A stretch of DNA of 64,000 nt from Tetragonia tetragonoides (lineage: Eukaryota; Streptophyta; Magnoliopsida; Caryophyllales; Aizoaceae), in contig CM076144.1 of the NCBI GenBank assembly GCA_038025085.1, positions 44,737,001-44,801,000 of the forward strand, written 5' to 3'. Below the pieces are notes generated by a model. That model did no database searches, had not been told where the DNA came from, and worked only from the letters and a program-made list of their open reading frames with translations. How positions within the stretch are numbered: the stretch's first letter is position 1; the number at the start of each line of letters is the position of its first letter. Below are positions 47,031 through 59,291 of the stretch, one piece after another. A program made the translations under genes and the position numbers.

Positions 47031-49825
47031 CCTGGGTGGGCTACTAATACCATGCAGTTTCCTCCAGCAGATCAGTTCTGAGCAGGGAATGGTAAAACTT
47101 TAGTGAAGGCACATTTAGTCCAAGGAGGAAAACATTAGGGATCATATGTTCCCAATTACATGCCTTCTAGTTTGAGTTTTGAGATCAAGGAAAGTAAACT
47201 TGAGTAGTTGGCTCAGTGAAAAGGATAAAGAAGCTTTTTTCAGACTCATGCAAGACTATTTTCAGAATCTATTTATTGATTAGGACTTTCAATGTCATAC
47301 TGTATTAGTACTTATACAGTAAAGAACAATCTCTATTGTACTTTAAAAGTTATAATAAAAAAGATTGAAACTTTGAACAATAGAACAATTTATACAGCTT
47401 TTGGTGGTCACTTTGTATGCTATCAGAGATTAACTCATGAAAAGATCAATTCTTGCATGTTAAAATAAATCAAAGCAATAGCAATAATAATAATAATAAT
47501 AATAATAATAATCATATCCTCCAAAACCTACCATGATTGCTTAAGTCGCCATAAATAACAATTTGCATTAATAAAATAGTTTAGTAACTTCAAAACAATT
47601 AACACAATGTAATAAAAATCATCTATGATCAAGAAAAAGACAAAACATAATTCAAAATAATAGAAAATGAATTGGAAAATTAAATAAAGCCCTCACTACG
47701 AACATTGATGGAATTAGAATCGAATATCAATGTTCTTGAACTTATGGTTGAGAAAGTTGAATTTGTGGTTGAAACAAGGAGGATGAGAGTGTTTGAAGGG
47801 GTTTAGGATTGCCTCGTTGATGATGGAGCAAAGAAAATGGGAATATTGAGGGTTTATCATCAATTAGAGCTCTCTAAGGTTAAATCCGAACTCTCCAAAT
47901 TGTTCCCGTTGAGAAAACAATGGAAAGGGTATGCATAGAGATTGAAATAGGCTGGGTCAGGAAAAGGATGGAAACGTATGTCAGGCGCCAATTCTACTGG
48001 ACCGATTGGGGGTCAAAAGGCTGCCAAGGCCTAATGGTCGACCGCTAGGATACACAGTTGCATCGCTTGCCAAAACAGATGAACTAGTTTTCGTACGTGG
48101 CTGACTTCAAAAGCCAATAACTTTTTCATTTGTCCTTGACTGGATTCTTTTTCAATAGGATTCCTTATTTAGTAAACTTTCTTTAGACATATTGTAAGCC
48201 CAATTCTCATGACTATTACAAGAGTTATGGCCCAACTACTAGAGAGGAGTCCGTTTCAACATACCTTGTGCTTTTTGAATCATATCTCATGTTTTTTGTC
48301 GGACTTTGGCCCATAATATGTCATTTTGAAGGTTTTTGATGAGGAATCAATGTAGAATAAGCTCACTTGGTAATTTTTCCTCTAATGGATGGAAATCCTC
48401 TTTGAAACGTGTTGTGCAACAACAAGAACACTGTTTTTGGTCCATAATTTTTTGTATCACGATACTAGCACAACAGAAACATAGAGCACTCTATGGATCA
48501 CAGTATCACATGCAAAGTGAAGCTAACTAATACATGCCACAAGATGCAACTAACCTGTTACAAAAGAAACACCAAGGAGAGAGGAGACTGAGATAGATGG
48601 ACAGCAGACTATCATTAGTGATCTTAATATCTTCCCCGTATATGGTTCCTCGTCTAGATACTCTGAAGCAAGAGATTAAGGCTGCACATCAAAATTCAAA
48701 CATTAACCAAATGCAACAGAACAATAAGCTGAACATATTCAGAAGCTATGACAACAGTTGCACAAACTATAGCACCAACTGTTAAAGCAACCAGAATGAA
48801 CCACTGGTGAAAAGAACGATAAATCTGACCTGAAGATTTCCTATTTATAACTCTGATTGAGCAGCACTCAACAGGAACCAGATATTACTGGGAAGCTGCA
48901 GATTTTACAAAACTGATAAACGGTCAGAAATCTAAAAGAAATTCAAAGGAACTCCAAACTAGAAGATAATTACAGGTATCTATATAAATTAAGGCAATTA
49001 ATGCATTGGAGTAAGAAATTACGCCAAATCAACACGAAAAGATAACACCTTTGGGGCGGGGGGGAAGAAGGCTACGAAAATGGCAAGAGACACTAGTACT
49101 GTTTATCTTGTTCAAGGTTCTACAATCATTGGGTACTCAGTATTTCTCCTCACAATTAAACTAGCTAGCTAAGCTAGTAGTTTACCTATTCATTATCCTG
49201 CTAAAGCTCTTCATTGAGCTAGTTAACTATCTAGAAAAGTTCTCAGACCAAAGAACTGAAATAAAATGGAGAAGGCAGGGGTAAAAAGAAAAAGAGAATG
49301 ACCTTTGCTCAATGAAATAATACTACCTGATCCATTCAAACTGTCCCCATTCAAATATATGTAACACACCAAAGCCCCAGAATACTATGTGACAATGCTG
49401 TGAACAAAGCACCAGAGTTAGAAAAAACCATCTCTCAGCAATAACCATCAGGCCATAAAGATTCAAATCCTAAGGTAGATGCTATTACTAGTTAGGAGTG
49501 AGATAGTGCTGCATGACTAGGGTCAGTCAATAATATAACTGCTATTACTAATTAGCTATGGAGAAGGTAAACAATTTTAGGTCTAGCTAGGAACTAAAAA
49601 TGCTATCCATTACTAGCCGTACTAAGCAGTCTACTGGCAGCAGCAGGCAGAAGCTATGAAAGGCAGTAACAGCAGCTGCATAAGCATAAATTTAGAAGGA
49701 CCAAATTTAAGAACTAATCCTTTCCAGTTTGAAGGAGTTGTTAAGCTAAGATTCTGAATTAGAAGTCATATGACTCAAAGATAGATTCTACTCAATAGTG
49801 GTACTCATATTCTCTCTTGTAGCTA
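47031..49825. other. Intergenic, no recognised gene
   Basis: It contains the NF-YC 3' flank, an (AAT)n microsatellite (about 47483-47512) and otherwise unassigned sequence. On the minus strand, 48845-48660 encodes a short hydrophobic run (WFILVALTVGAIVCATVVIA) in an open frame between possible splice signals, but I recognise no gene. Confidence 0.35.
47483..47512. repeat. (AAT)n microsatellite
   Basis: About ten AAT units. Confidence 0.95.
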
Positions 49826-49829
49826 AATG

Positions 49830-50747
49830 CACACAGTGCTACAGCTATAAATGCCACCAAGGTATTCTGCTGAAATACCAGCACAAGCTAGCTGGTTGCT
49901 CAGGAAAGTGCTTGACAGTAGAAAATGGCTGGGGACAGGGTCTGCTATTAAACAGAACCTCTCTGATTTTAGTGTGCAGGATAAGTTCAGCATAAAAAAA
50001 GCTTATGAGTTTCTGCAAACCCCCACATCATCTGTTCCCTGGAAGAGATTAATTCTCAGTGCAGGTCTGATCCCAAGACAAAGGTTTATCCTTTGGATTG
50101 CTCTTCATGGAAGACTTAATACAGCTAGTAAATGTGTGGCTTGGGGTCTTCCGATTCCCCTTGCTTGTTCCTTATGTGATTCAGGTGCAGATGAAACAAT
50201 GGCACACGCGCACCTATTCTTTGATTGTTCCTTCTCTAGGAAAATCTGGGCTGCACTATTGAGCTGGTATTGAATTAAAAGATAGCCATTGAAATGGGAA
50301 GATGAGGTATCCTGGATGCAAACAACAGTGAGGAACAATAAGCCTCATCTCTGTATTCTCATTTTTTCTGTTTGCAGCTGCAGTTTACCATAAAAGGATG
50401 GCACGCAACAAGTTGAGATTCATGCAGGAAGTCCCTTGTGCTGTTGGGATCCTGCGTAACATTGTCAGGGAGCTGCATCTCAAGGGTGCAAAACAGTGGT
50501 AGTGGCAGAAAGTCCTAGTGCAGCTAAATAGTTATCCCCAATTGTAATGCGCTTGTATGCTACTACAAGATGAAGATACTAACTTGTACCCTTCCTGGAA
50601 GGTGCCAAGTTAATGTCTACTGATAGTTTATGCAACTAGGTTAGAGTTCTCTTTATTATGCATCTGGTGGGAAGTGTCAAACCATCAGTTGTAATGTCAC
50701 GTTATATTCTTGGTTAATAAAATGAGTTTGTTTATTGACCAAAAAAA
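49830..50747 (+). mobile_element. 5'-truncated LINE fragment (zf-RVT), same family as 8900-13825
   Basis: The frame 49851-50273 reads IPAQASWLLRKVLDSRKWLG, RFILWIALHGRLNTASKCVA and HAHLFFDCSFSRKIWAALLS: the zf-RVT end of ORF2. It matches the LINE at 13021-13400 (IPAQASWLVRKIIENGKWLG, FFKCSFSKSIWTKL) closely. The 3' UTR ends TTAATAAAATGAGTTTG... and an A-rich tail (50741-50747), like the other LINE's TTAATAAAAACAACTTTTCA tail. There is no RNase H. The 5' end was lost on insertion. Confidence 0.85.
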
Positions 50748-50757
50748 TAATTTCCCA

Positions 50758-50860
50758 GGCATCCAATCAAAACGACAGCATCTTTCCAAGAAGATTCAAG
50801 GCATCCAATAAAAGATCAACATCTGTTCAAGAAGTTTCAAGGCATCCAGTCAAAAGACAA
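50758..50860. repeat. 41-42-bp tandem repeat, 2.5 copies
   Basis: GGCATCCAATCAAAA... starts at 50758, 50800 and 50841, immediately after the LINE tail. The units also share CAAGAAGNTTCAAG. Confidence 0.8.
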
Positions 50861-52715
50861 CCCGAAATATCCACATTACGGAAGCTATAATGGCCTCCTG
50901 GGAGCCTATAGCAAAGACTCAGTGCCTCCCAAACCCCTAAACATACTCGATTGCTAAGTCATAATAAAAAGGCATCTAACTAAAATTAAATCAGGACATA
51001 ATAAATCCACTTCAATCACTGAAAATGCAGCACGAAAAACCAAAGCCTTCACACCATAAATCAATTTAAATAAAACCCTCCTGAATAGCAATCTGATTTC
51101 AACCATATCGAGGAATGATCAGCGCCCGAACAGTAAAAAGAAACCACATACAAAACTAACTAAAAAATCGACGCAGAAACAAAATTGGACCCAGTACTGA
51201 AGAGTTCTACATAAGACATATCACGGTGACTAAAACTTACCCACGATTAGGCTGCAACTGCTCCTGCTGCTTGATTTGTAGGAGGCGGCGTTTAACCTAG
51301 CCAGAGGTGGAGTGGATTTTGCGGAAAAATGGTATTGGGCTATTTGCGAAGAGTGTCCACCGAGGTACTGAGCGCGAACAAGGAGGACTTCTTGACTGGA
51401 GAAACCACAGAGAGACCATGCTCCATGAGAGAATCACAGAGGGAGAAGAGCGGTTGATTTCTCACAAACTAAAAAATTTTGACATACCCTTTAATTCTCA
51501 AGTACGTTAGTAGCACGTGATTATTCCCTTACCTCCAACCACATTCATTCACATTGGTGACACCAGTAGCATCAAGACTCAGGACACCCAGTTAGGAACT
51601 GGGGCTTAGTAAACATGAATCTTTTGCAGAAACATGAAAGATACTAGAATTAGACGAACTGCCTTCCAAACTCCTCCTCCAACCCATTATGCTGAAATAT
51701 ATGTGATGACAACTTCTGCAACTCTATACCATATATAAGAGAGTCGGATTAAATGAGCGAGCTAGTTGTAGCCTCTGTGGGATGCAAATTGAGAAGAGTG
51801 CAAAACTATTTTACATTCTTCCTTAACAAAATCCGAGTCTTTTCTTTTTTTGGGTATGAAACTGTGGGCATATTAGCAGTACAGAATGGAAGAGCATACA
51901 ATCCCAATTTGAACTGATTCCTCACCATGGGGTGGAATTAGCTAAAGCCAAACGCAAATCAGATCTTAGCAGTTAGCATGCTCCCACTTCATGACCTGGG
52001 GGATATGGAATATGGGAGACCTTCAAAATGCTGAAGTCCACAGGTAATTAAGGGTTTATATCTGGGGGATATTGAAAAATACGCTGATTGGTTTTAGAAC
52101 CCGAGGATAAAGAAGTCAAGGAGCTTAGCAGTTAGCATGCTCCAACTTCATGATTCTCTTCATTTGAGTACCCATTAGTAATACGGTTGAAATTCACCCA
52201 CTTCTCCATGAATAAACATTAATGAAGGACCTATATAAGAAGGTATCACCAGAATAGGACTTGAACCCACAAGGATAGAAGCATAAGAAAACCTAGTTTA
52301 AACACATTAATATAAGTAGCTTTGGAACCATTTGATTTTGAGTCTTAATTGGGTCCTTGGCTTGTTTTAAGAGGGATGATCCCAGATCAAGTACCACAAA
52401 TGAAAATTATATGCTTTGTTGACAAGTTCACAAACAAGACTGCACTTTGTTCATATTGATAAAAAGGTCGAGAAGAAAATGCATACTGTCCCCTCTCATC
52501 ATCTCATATAACTATAATAATATATACAATTATGCCAAACACCTCACAATAGAAACTTTAAAATACCATCTAAATCGCATCACAATACATCAATTAGATA
52601 ACCAAAGTTCCAGAGAATAGACTGCATACTTGATTTGCTCAGAATTTGAACAATTCTTCCCCTGAAGCTCCAAACCAAGTCTCAAAAGCGCCAATTTTGA
52701 TCAAAATCTTTCACT
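50861..52715. other. Region downstream of TAF8, no firm gene
   Basis: Mostly unassigned. Near 51230-51300 the minus strand has GC-richer sequence ending CAGCCTAATCGTGG then GTAAGT, which looks like a donor splice site at the end of an exon, but no start, acceptor or protein could be tied to it. A B-box-like GTGGGTTCAAGTCC (minus, 52257-52270) may mark a SINE remnant. Confidence 0.35.
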
Positions 52716-53510
52716 TCATTTCCCATTTCCAACATCAATCACCTCCTTTTCATCCTCTCCACCAAACTTACTCACCGCTTTAACCAAACAAACCCTTTTA
52801 CCACCTCTACAAACCCCATTTCTCAACTCCAAACCCTCAACTCCTACTCTCACATTCTTCTTGACCCCTACCTTAAACCTCACTTTCTCCATCCTCCCCA
52901 CAATCTTCCCACCACCACTCCTCTCCTCCTCCCTATCCCCCACCACCACCACCGCCGTCGGTTCCCAATCTTCCCAACACCCCTCTCTCTCCAAAACCCG
53001 TCCCCCTTTCGCCTTTTCTCCGAAACTCGGAAACCCCGGTAACCATTTCGGCACCTCAACGCCACCCCTCTTCACCCCACCACCATTCTCCATCCCCGGA
53101 AAAACCACCGACGACCCAGAAACCGTCTCAAAGATAGGAACTTTTCCATAAAAGGGAATTTCTTTATTGAAATCAACAAACAATTTGAGCTCTTTCAAAA
53201 TACTGGAACTTAAAAGAGACCGTCTCACATTACCAGCACCCGAAAAGCCAGAAGATAAATGGAGGTGTTCAAGGGCGTGAATAATGTCGTAGAGATTGCA
53301 TTCTGTGCGACCGCCGCATAAAGAGGCGGTAGAAACGGCGGTTTTGGCGAGGAATTGGAGATAAAGAGTGGCGATTGTGGTGAGGGTATTTAAGGCTGCG
53401 AATTGAGAGGCTTTGAAACCAAGAGATTGGCAGATTTGGGAGATTGCAATTTTGGTGATTATGTGAGAGAATTCAGTGGGGTTTTTGTGATGAGGAACAT
53501 CATCTGCCAT
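52716..53510 (-). CDS. TAF8: TFIID subunit 8 (TAF8-like), intronless
   Basis: TAF8 is a histone-fold subunit of TFIID, the general factor that places RNA polymerase II at promoters; it pairs with TAF10. The 264-residue frame is uninterrupted. Residues about 12-90 form the Bromo_TP histone fold (FSHIITKIAISQICQSLGF, ALNTLTTIATLYLQFLAKTA, ECNLYDIIHALEHL). The family's short Pro/Phe motif follows as VPKWLPGFPSFGEK (about 150-163). The C-terminal half is Gly/Arg/Val-rich and charged. Many plant TAF8 proteins are longer (around 350), so this is a short form. The start is the only ATG upstream of the histone fold. No breaks. Confidence 0.88.
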   Translation of the reverse strand: MADDVPHHKNPTEFSHIITKIAISQICQSLGFKASQFAALNTLTTIATLYLQFLAKTAVSTASLCGGRTECNLYDIIHALEHLHLSSGFSGAGNVRRSLLSSSILKELKLFVDFNKEIPFYGKVPIFETVSGSSVVFPGMENGGGVKRGGVEVPKWLPGFPSFGEKAKGGRVLEREGCWEDWEPTAVVVVGDREEERSGGGKIVGRMEKVRFKVGVKKNVRVGVEGLELRNGVCRGGKRVCLVKAVSKFGGEDEKEVIDVGNGK

Positions 53511-55394
53511 TGGAGTGTGAGGATGGGGATTGATTTTTTTATTTTTTTTAAAGAAGGATGGGGATTGATTTGGTTCGTGGGCTATGGCATTGTATTTGTG
53601 GGGAAAAGGGGGTTGTTCTTAAACCCTAGAGATTGAGAGGGGTTTTCGTTTTGGGGAGTTTTAGTTGTTGTTTTTTTTTTTTGATCTTAGGGAGTTTTAG
53701 TTTTAAATGTTGGAAGGTGTATGATCTTCCCGGCAAAGGCTTTTCAGAATATACCAAAGTGAAATAAAATGGGACATGGAATGTGACTTTGGCCCAAGCT
53801 CTCTTCTTGGATCTCTAAAATTAAAAATTTCCTTATTTTAGATAATGAAATTAGTGTTAACGCATGGATGTTACAAAAATTATTAATCAAATATAGATAT
53901 GAACTTTTCTAGGTACATGCTTTTTCACTTATTTTCCATTGTTAATACCCGTGTAATATTATAACAAAAAAAATATTAATTATACTCTTATCCCTATTAA
54001 AAGAACTCTATAAAAATCCTAAAAAGTCTTCTTTTTTTTTCATGTCTAATTTGCACACCAACTAAACTTTACAAATTTAATTTGACACATTTGATTGCTT
54101 ATGAAATTCTCAAATAAGGAAAATTAAACTACAATGTATCTAAACATTTTAGTACTATTCCAAAATAAAAACATTAAGCTACACTTCTTAGATTTAATTC
54201 TTCAGATTCTTAAGGATACATTTCAAAGACTACATATAACCATCATATTTTTCTCAGGGGACTGTAGGCTTTATATTTATTTTTTTATGTGGATGCCAAA
54301 AAAAAACAATAATATAAAGGTCCATAGGTTCTTAGAGCCTTCTAAGGTTCTAATCTTACCCACACATAAATATTGCAAACAATACCAAACTGACCAAAAT
54401 CTGCATTTATTTTCCTTACAGTGAAGAAATTTTTGTATTGTAAAACTTTGCAACGAAATCAACAAACATGGATTAATAAGGGAGATAGCCACTTATAGAC
54501 AGGTTGTTGAGAGAGTAAAATCAATCAAGCCTTCAAATTGTTTCTAAACCGAGAACTTTAAATAGCAACCTGCCTAATCTTCATACCCTTAGTAAAGGGT
54601 GATTACAGCTTTTGTTTTCTTTGTTCTTGGTTTGGTCTCAGAGATACTCTCTCCTACAAGTGACAGATATGTGCATCGCAATTCACATCCTTTGCAATAC
54701 AGGAAGTGCCTTGACAAATAAATATGTTTCTAATTAGTCATATTATAGTACACAATAGCAGAAGCGACATAGTTGACATTTTTCTTGTGCTTCATTTGCA
54801 GTATCTTCTCCATTTGCTAAGTACAACTGACCATGAAGAAATCTGCCGATTGCAACAACCATATAGATGAGCAATAGACTCATTCTTGTTCTGACATAGT
54901 GCCAAAGTAGGCAAGTCAAGTAACCGTCTGCCTTTGTAGCACCGACCAAGGTGTAGAGTACCTAACGACCCAAACTCCTCCAACAAATTTGAAGCATGGT
55001 CAATGATCATCATACTACCCAAATGTGCTCATGTTCTGCCATTTAAACTTATCAGACAACCAACAATATTCCGCAATCAAGAATTCCTTTTAAAGTTTAA
55101 TGTTCACTTGCAAGAAATTTACGTCTTCAAAACAATTTGTTCATGCGTAAAAAATAAAAATTATAATCACACACCAAATACTAAAAGCCATGTGAATTTT
55201 TTTCTATGTTAGCAGTTTGAAAAATCAAATTTGTCACGATATTTCTATTCCATGTACCTGATTTGTTGCATTCATGAGAAGTTTCTTAGAAGTTGTTTTT
55301 GCTCTAGTATTCCTATTCTCAAATTATCGAGCATATTCTTTGACCTTCTTCAGCAACTTCTTCGTTGTATGTTGACCGAGTAATCTCGGTTGTA
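53511..55394. other. TAF8 upstream region and unassigned sequence
   Basis: The TAF8 promoter should lie just above 53510; T-rich runs occur (53527-53550, 53670-53682) but no clear TATA box. The rest (54000-55390) is AT-rich. The minus-strand frame 54792-55022 (NLLEEFGSLGTLHLGRCYKG) is open, but I recognise no family. Confidence 0.35.
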
Positions 55395-56019
55395 TGTTGA
55401 TGTGACTTTGGTTGGGCTTTGTTAAGTAAAGAACAAAGGCCCCACATTGACTTAGCTATTGGCTAAGTGTAATTGGGAGTTTGGCTTCCTTTAGAAGCTT
55501 CTGGTCAGAAGAGAAATATAAAAGGCATAAGCCTTTTGTTGGGTAATTGACAGCCGTGAGATTGAGAGCGCAGCCGAAGAAAAAAAAAGAAGAGAGCCAG
55601 TGAGAGAGAGACAAACAGAGTGAGAGAAATAGAGGATTTCTTCAAAGAGGTTTGTTCTAGTTTACGATTGATTTGGCTTATTCGGGTGAAGATAATCAGA
55701 GTATTTAGATCGGTCATCGACAGATATTTATGGGTATATTTTTGGGTTTATGGGAGTACCAAATTGAGCTAGGATTTATCAATTTGTACTAGTACCAAAG
55801 ATAGATATTCTACTTGTTGTTTGATCTTGTGATTGTTGCCTTTGTACTCTCGATTATCATAGTGGATTATATTTTAGTGCGTGGAGATTCGCACCGTGGT
55901 TTTTCCCTTAATTGAGAGGGGTTTTCCACGTAAAATTGTTTGTGTTGCTTTTGGGTTCTTGCACTTTATTTTTCTAATTATCTATTGTTGTGATTGTGGG
56001 TAAATACCGTAGTTTTCCC

Positions 56020-56024
<5 letters not shown>
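55395..56024 (+). mobile_element. Solo copia-type LTR
   Basis: It begins TGTTGATGTGAC and ends CCCCAACA (inverted TGTTG/CAACA tips), 630 bp. Inside, ATATAAAAGGCATAAGCC (about 55516) looks like the LTR TATA box, and GAGAGGGGTTTTCCACGT near 55914 is a phrase common in copia LTR tails. No primer site or gag follows. The target duplication cannot be read because a (TA)n array (56025-56088) has grown at the right edge; TTGTA lies at the left. Confidence 0.7.

Positions 56025-56088
<64 letters not shown>
56025..56088. repeat. (TA)n microsatellite
   Basis: About 32 TA units directly after the solo LTR. Confidence 0.97.
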
Positions 56089-56094
<6 letters not shown>

Positions 56095-56164
56095 CTATAG
56101 GAGTAATATACATAATCAGACTTCAGAACATTAACAAAACCTCATCCCTTCACGAGGGTGAAAT

Positions 56165-56530
56165 GAGATTGGCTTTCTCTCATGCGTTTAAGCTACTGCA
56201 AACACACACTGATTGGCCGCGTAAGAGAATATGTTTTGAGAGCGATTCAGCAAATGTGGTAAGATCAGGCCATGGGCCAATTGGAGCATCTTTAGAGAGT
56301 TAGATATTTTTTTTCCATAGTCTTGATGCTTATATTGTACAGCATATTGTGAAGGAGAAAAATAGTGATGCTGATCAATATGCAAAGCTAGGTGTAAATA
56401 GGAATGAGGATCTTTACATCTGGATGTAATTTGAGGGCTCTAAGGGCCTTAAGAACATTGTAGTTGAGATTTGGCAATTAGTTGCCTACATTTATACAAT
56501 TTTGCTATTCAAAAAGAAAATAAAAAAAAT
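56165..56530 (+). mobile_element. 5'-truncated LINE fragment, RNase H part
   Basis: In one frame: RIVFESDSANVVRSG (first RNase H motif, about 56225-56265), then after a stop SLDAYIVQHIVKEKNSDADQ and YAKLGV (last motif, 56320-56400), a short 3' UTR, and an A-rich tail (56513-56530). A stop near 56300 breaks it. It comes from an RNase H-bearing LINE. Confidence 0.75.
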
Positions 56531-58439
56531 ACTACCAACCGATCACCAAAGCTAGTAAGCGCAAAAGATCATATTCTCATTCTAAGTTGGCCTAAGCTAA
56601 AAAGTACATTAACCTCTCAGCATCAACCAACTTCAGAATATCATGGATTCATGATACACATATCTAATTCCACAAAATCTAACCAAAGAAAAAAAGATTA
56701 CTAAAAAAATGAATGAGTTGGGTGGATTAAACAAATTTAAGTGTGGACTTGAGACTTGTGTAATTAATTTATGGGGGAGATGAGCACAACCTTTTAAGTG
56801 CTAGAACTTGAGTAAGACATCTACAAATCCACATAAAATATAGTCTGACATGGAAGAACACAACAGAATGAGGTAAGAAGTTAGAAAACAAATGAAATTC
56901 CCAAAAAAAATTCAATTATTAGAAGAAGAGTATTATAACATCAAAAGAAAAGATCTTTAATTTGCAATTTAAAGACTCAGAATTAGAAGATTAGATAGTG
57001 ATAAGGCTATAAATTGCATAAAAAACACTACATTAGCAGTATTACAATTGGAAATCCAGCAATCAAAAATAAATGAAATTTTTTTTCACAATTACCATTC
57101 ATCGAATAGACATTTCTGCCACCATGTAACCCTTAAGCTCTTGTTTCGATGTTTCCTTGTTGCCTTTTAGACAATCGCCTGCAAGAGGATTAGTTTCAAA
57201 CTCATGTATTTGGAAATTTTAGAATCTTATATTTTTCTACTAAACACATATCAAGCTCTAAAATTTAGAAGAAAGGCACATAAACTTTCCATTTCAGTAA
57301 AGCTGAATCAACTACAACTTCACAAAATTTGAGCAAGAAAAAGATTAAAAGATGGGGATTCAAACATACCTTCGAGCCGTCGGCGCGGCCGTAATCGTAA
57401 TAAAAAATAACTAAATCATACCCCTATTGTCCAATTCCAATGTCACAATGCTTGCCTATTGTCCTGGAGAGTGATATTGGAAATGGACTTCATGATAGTT
57501 ATAAAATTCTGTTTTTATGTGTCTCTCCAATTGCTACCATTTCTTATCAATTGTGGGCTTGTGGCTGGAAAGGTGGAATAAATTTGAGAGTTTTACTCCA
57601 TAAGTTTCTCAGCCCCCACTTTCTCTCAACTACCCCATAATTAGCAGTTTAGGTTCAAGCGAAAAATCAACCGTTTTCATTTTGGGTAGAAATTTTATTT
57701 ATTTTTTTCGGATTCCATGTGTCAGTGTTTACTCTCAGACTGCCATGTGTCAAAATTTTCTCTCTCTGGCAGCTTCTTTAGTATTAGTATATAGATTCCC
57801 AAAATTTCCATCCTCACAAGATTTTACTCTACCTAAGAATTTTTTTTTAGAGGAATAGAAGACTTTCATTTATGAAAACTCATACAACATTTACATCGAA
57901 AATAAACCTAAAATATACTAAATCAATAGTAACAATAACAAATCTGCTAATAAAACAATTAACTAGAATACCTGAGCGCGACTCCCAACATGCATAGTAA
58001 ACATGTGCTTCCTTTGATACTTCTAACTTTAACGGAAGTGGAGTTCTTCACCGTTAGTAACGTAATTGTTTGCTCACAAATGTTGTACGATACCATCAAT
58101 CTTGTGCATATTATGTCCCCAAATTCATATTTCTTGCTACTAAATCGTATAATAGGCGAAGAGATGATCCTATAAAAAGGAAAAAAATATGAAAATCCCT
58201 AAGAACTCTACAAAAGGGAGAGAAAAGTTTTTCCACTTAAAGCACAAAAACTAGAAATCAAGGCAAAAAAAGGTGGACAACATGAATCACATGTAGGGAA
58301 TAACTTAAATCGGCCCTCCCGACCTGAAAACTTGTACTAGTAAGAGTTAGGGTTGAAGGAATTTCTAACTACTAACATGATCATACATGCATAATAGAAA
58401 TTCAATTAACCCAGAAAAACATGTGAAAACTGTAACTAA
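56531..58439. other. Intergenic; LINE-like tail and possible exon edges
   Basis: At 57841-57849 a T run followed by AGAGGAATAGAAGACTTTC reads, on the minus strand, like a LINE 3' end, but no coding part follows. On the minus strand CGGCTCGAAG/GTATGTTT (57370) and CTCTTGCAG/GCGATTGT (about 57180) look like a donor and an acceptor 190 bp apart; the joined frame is short and unrecognised. Confidence 0.35.
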
Positions 58440-58975
58440 ATATCAAATCGAAATTCTACCTCACTCTGTTGGTTGTTGGTTGGATGAACAGTGATTGGGT
58501 ATGGACTAACACGTCAGATGTCGTGCCTCAACTGGTATCCACACACAGGCTCAAATTCACACGTCAGTATGCTAGTACAGCGATCTCGTTCGCAACCTCC
58601 GTTCTCTCCTTACTCTAATGACACACAGTTAGGGTTTCGTGAAAACTGGTTATCACGTGTATCCCTAACTGATCAGGAGTCACGATATATATAGAGAGAC
58701 AGAAGAGCTAATTAGGTTAAGTGTGTGATGGGACTAATCCGAATTAGACCCTTCTAATAAAACGAGCCTGATAAGTGTGCGACCCTGCTGGTTTACTTAA
58801 TGTGACAGTAAGTCCAAAATTCTTTTCGGGCCCACAAACCATAATTGGTTTCTAGCAAAACATTACGATTACCAATATTAAGTAAAGATCGGTTTCCACA
58901 GTCCAACCAGTAATGCAATCATTAATTCTTACTATGATTAGTTCATAGGGCAAATCCAAGAATCTCCCACTTACG
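58440..58975 (-). mobile_element. Probable 3' LTR of the copia element
   Basis: On the minus strand a purine tract AGTGGGAGATT (about 58964-58974) lies at the expected place after the pol gene. Beyond it are a TATA box (CTCTATATATATCG, 58684-58697) and CCCTAACTGTGTG. The partner LTR is not in the window, so ends could not be confirmed by comparison. Confidence 0.55.
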
Positions 58976-59291
58976 CTATAACTAATCATACATCGATGAT
59001 CCCTTTGTCATGTGATACCTAAATGTTCTCTAACATTTATCCATGTGATCAATTTCATATCTCATAATTATGACCTGTGAAACTTGGTCATCAATCAATC
59101 AACATGATAGTCTCAATAGTTATCAAATTTCCACAAATAATGATAACTGACTACGGACAATTTTAGAATAATTATATTTATAACAATAGAGTCTCACAAT
59201 CAAGTCACATACTTGATGATCTACATCATATAAATTATTCATGGGGACAGTAATAAATAAATCGAACATAAGTCACAAGATAAACCTCCCA

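Noticed and set aside
48660..48860. Small membrane protein on the minus strand
   Set aside because: One hydrophobic run in a short open frame, with a stop at its proposed exon start and no recognisable family.
51225..51310. First exon of an unknown minus-strand gene
   Set aside because: There is a good GTAAGT donor but no start codon in a usable frame, and no downstream exon could be tied to it.
52861..53151. Plus-strand Pro/Thr/Ser-rich frame of 96 residues
   Set aside because: It is a shadow of the TAF8 coding sequence on the other strand.
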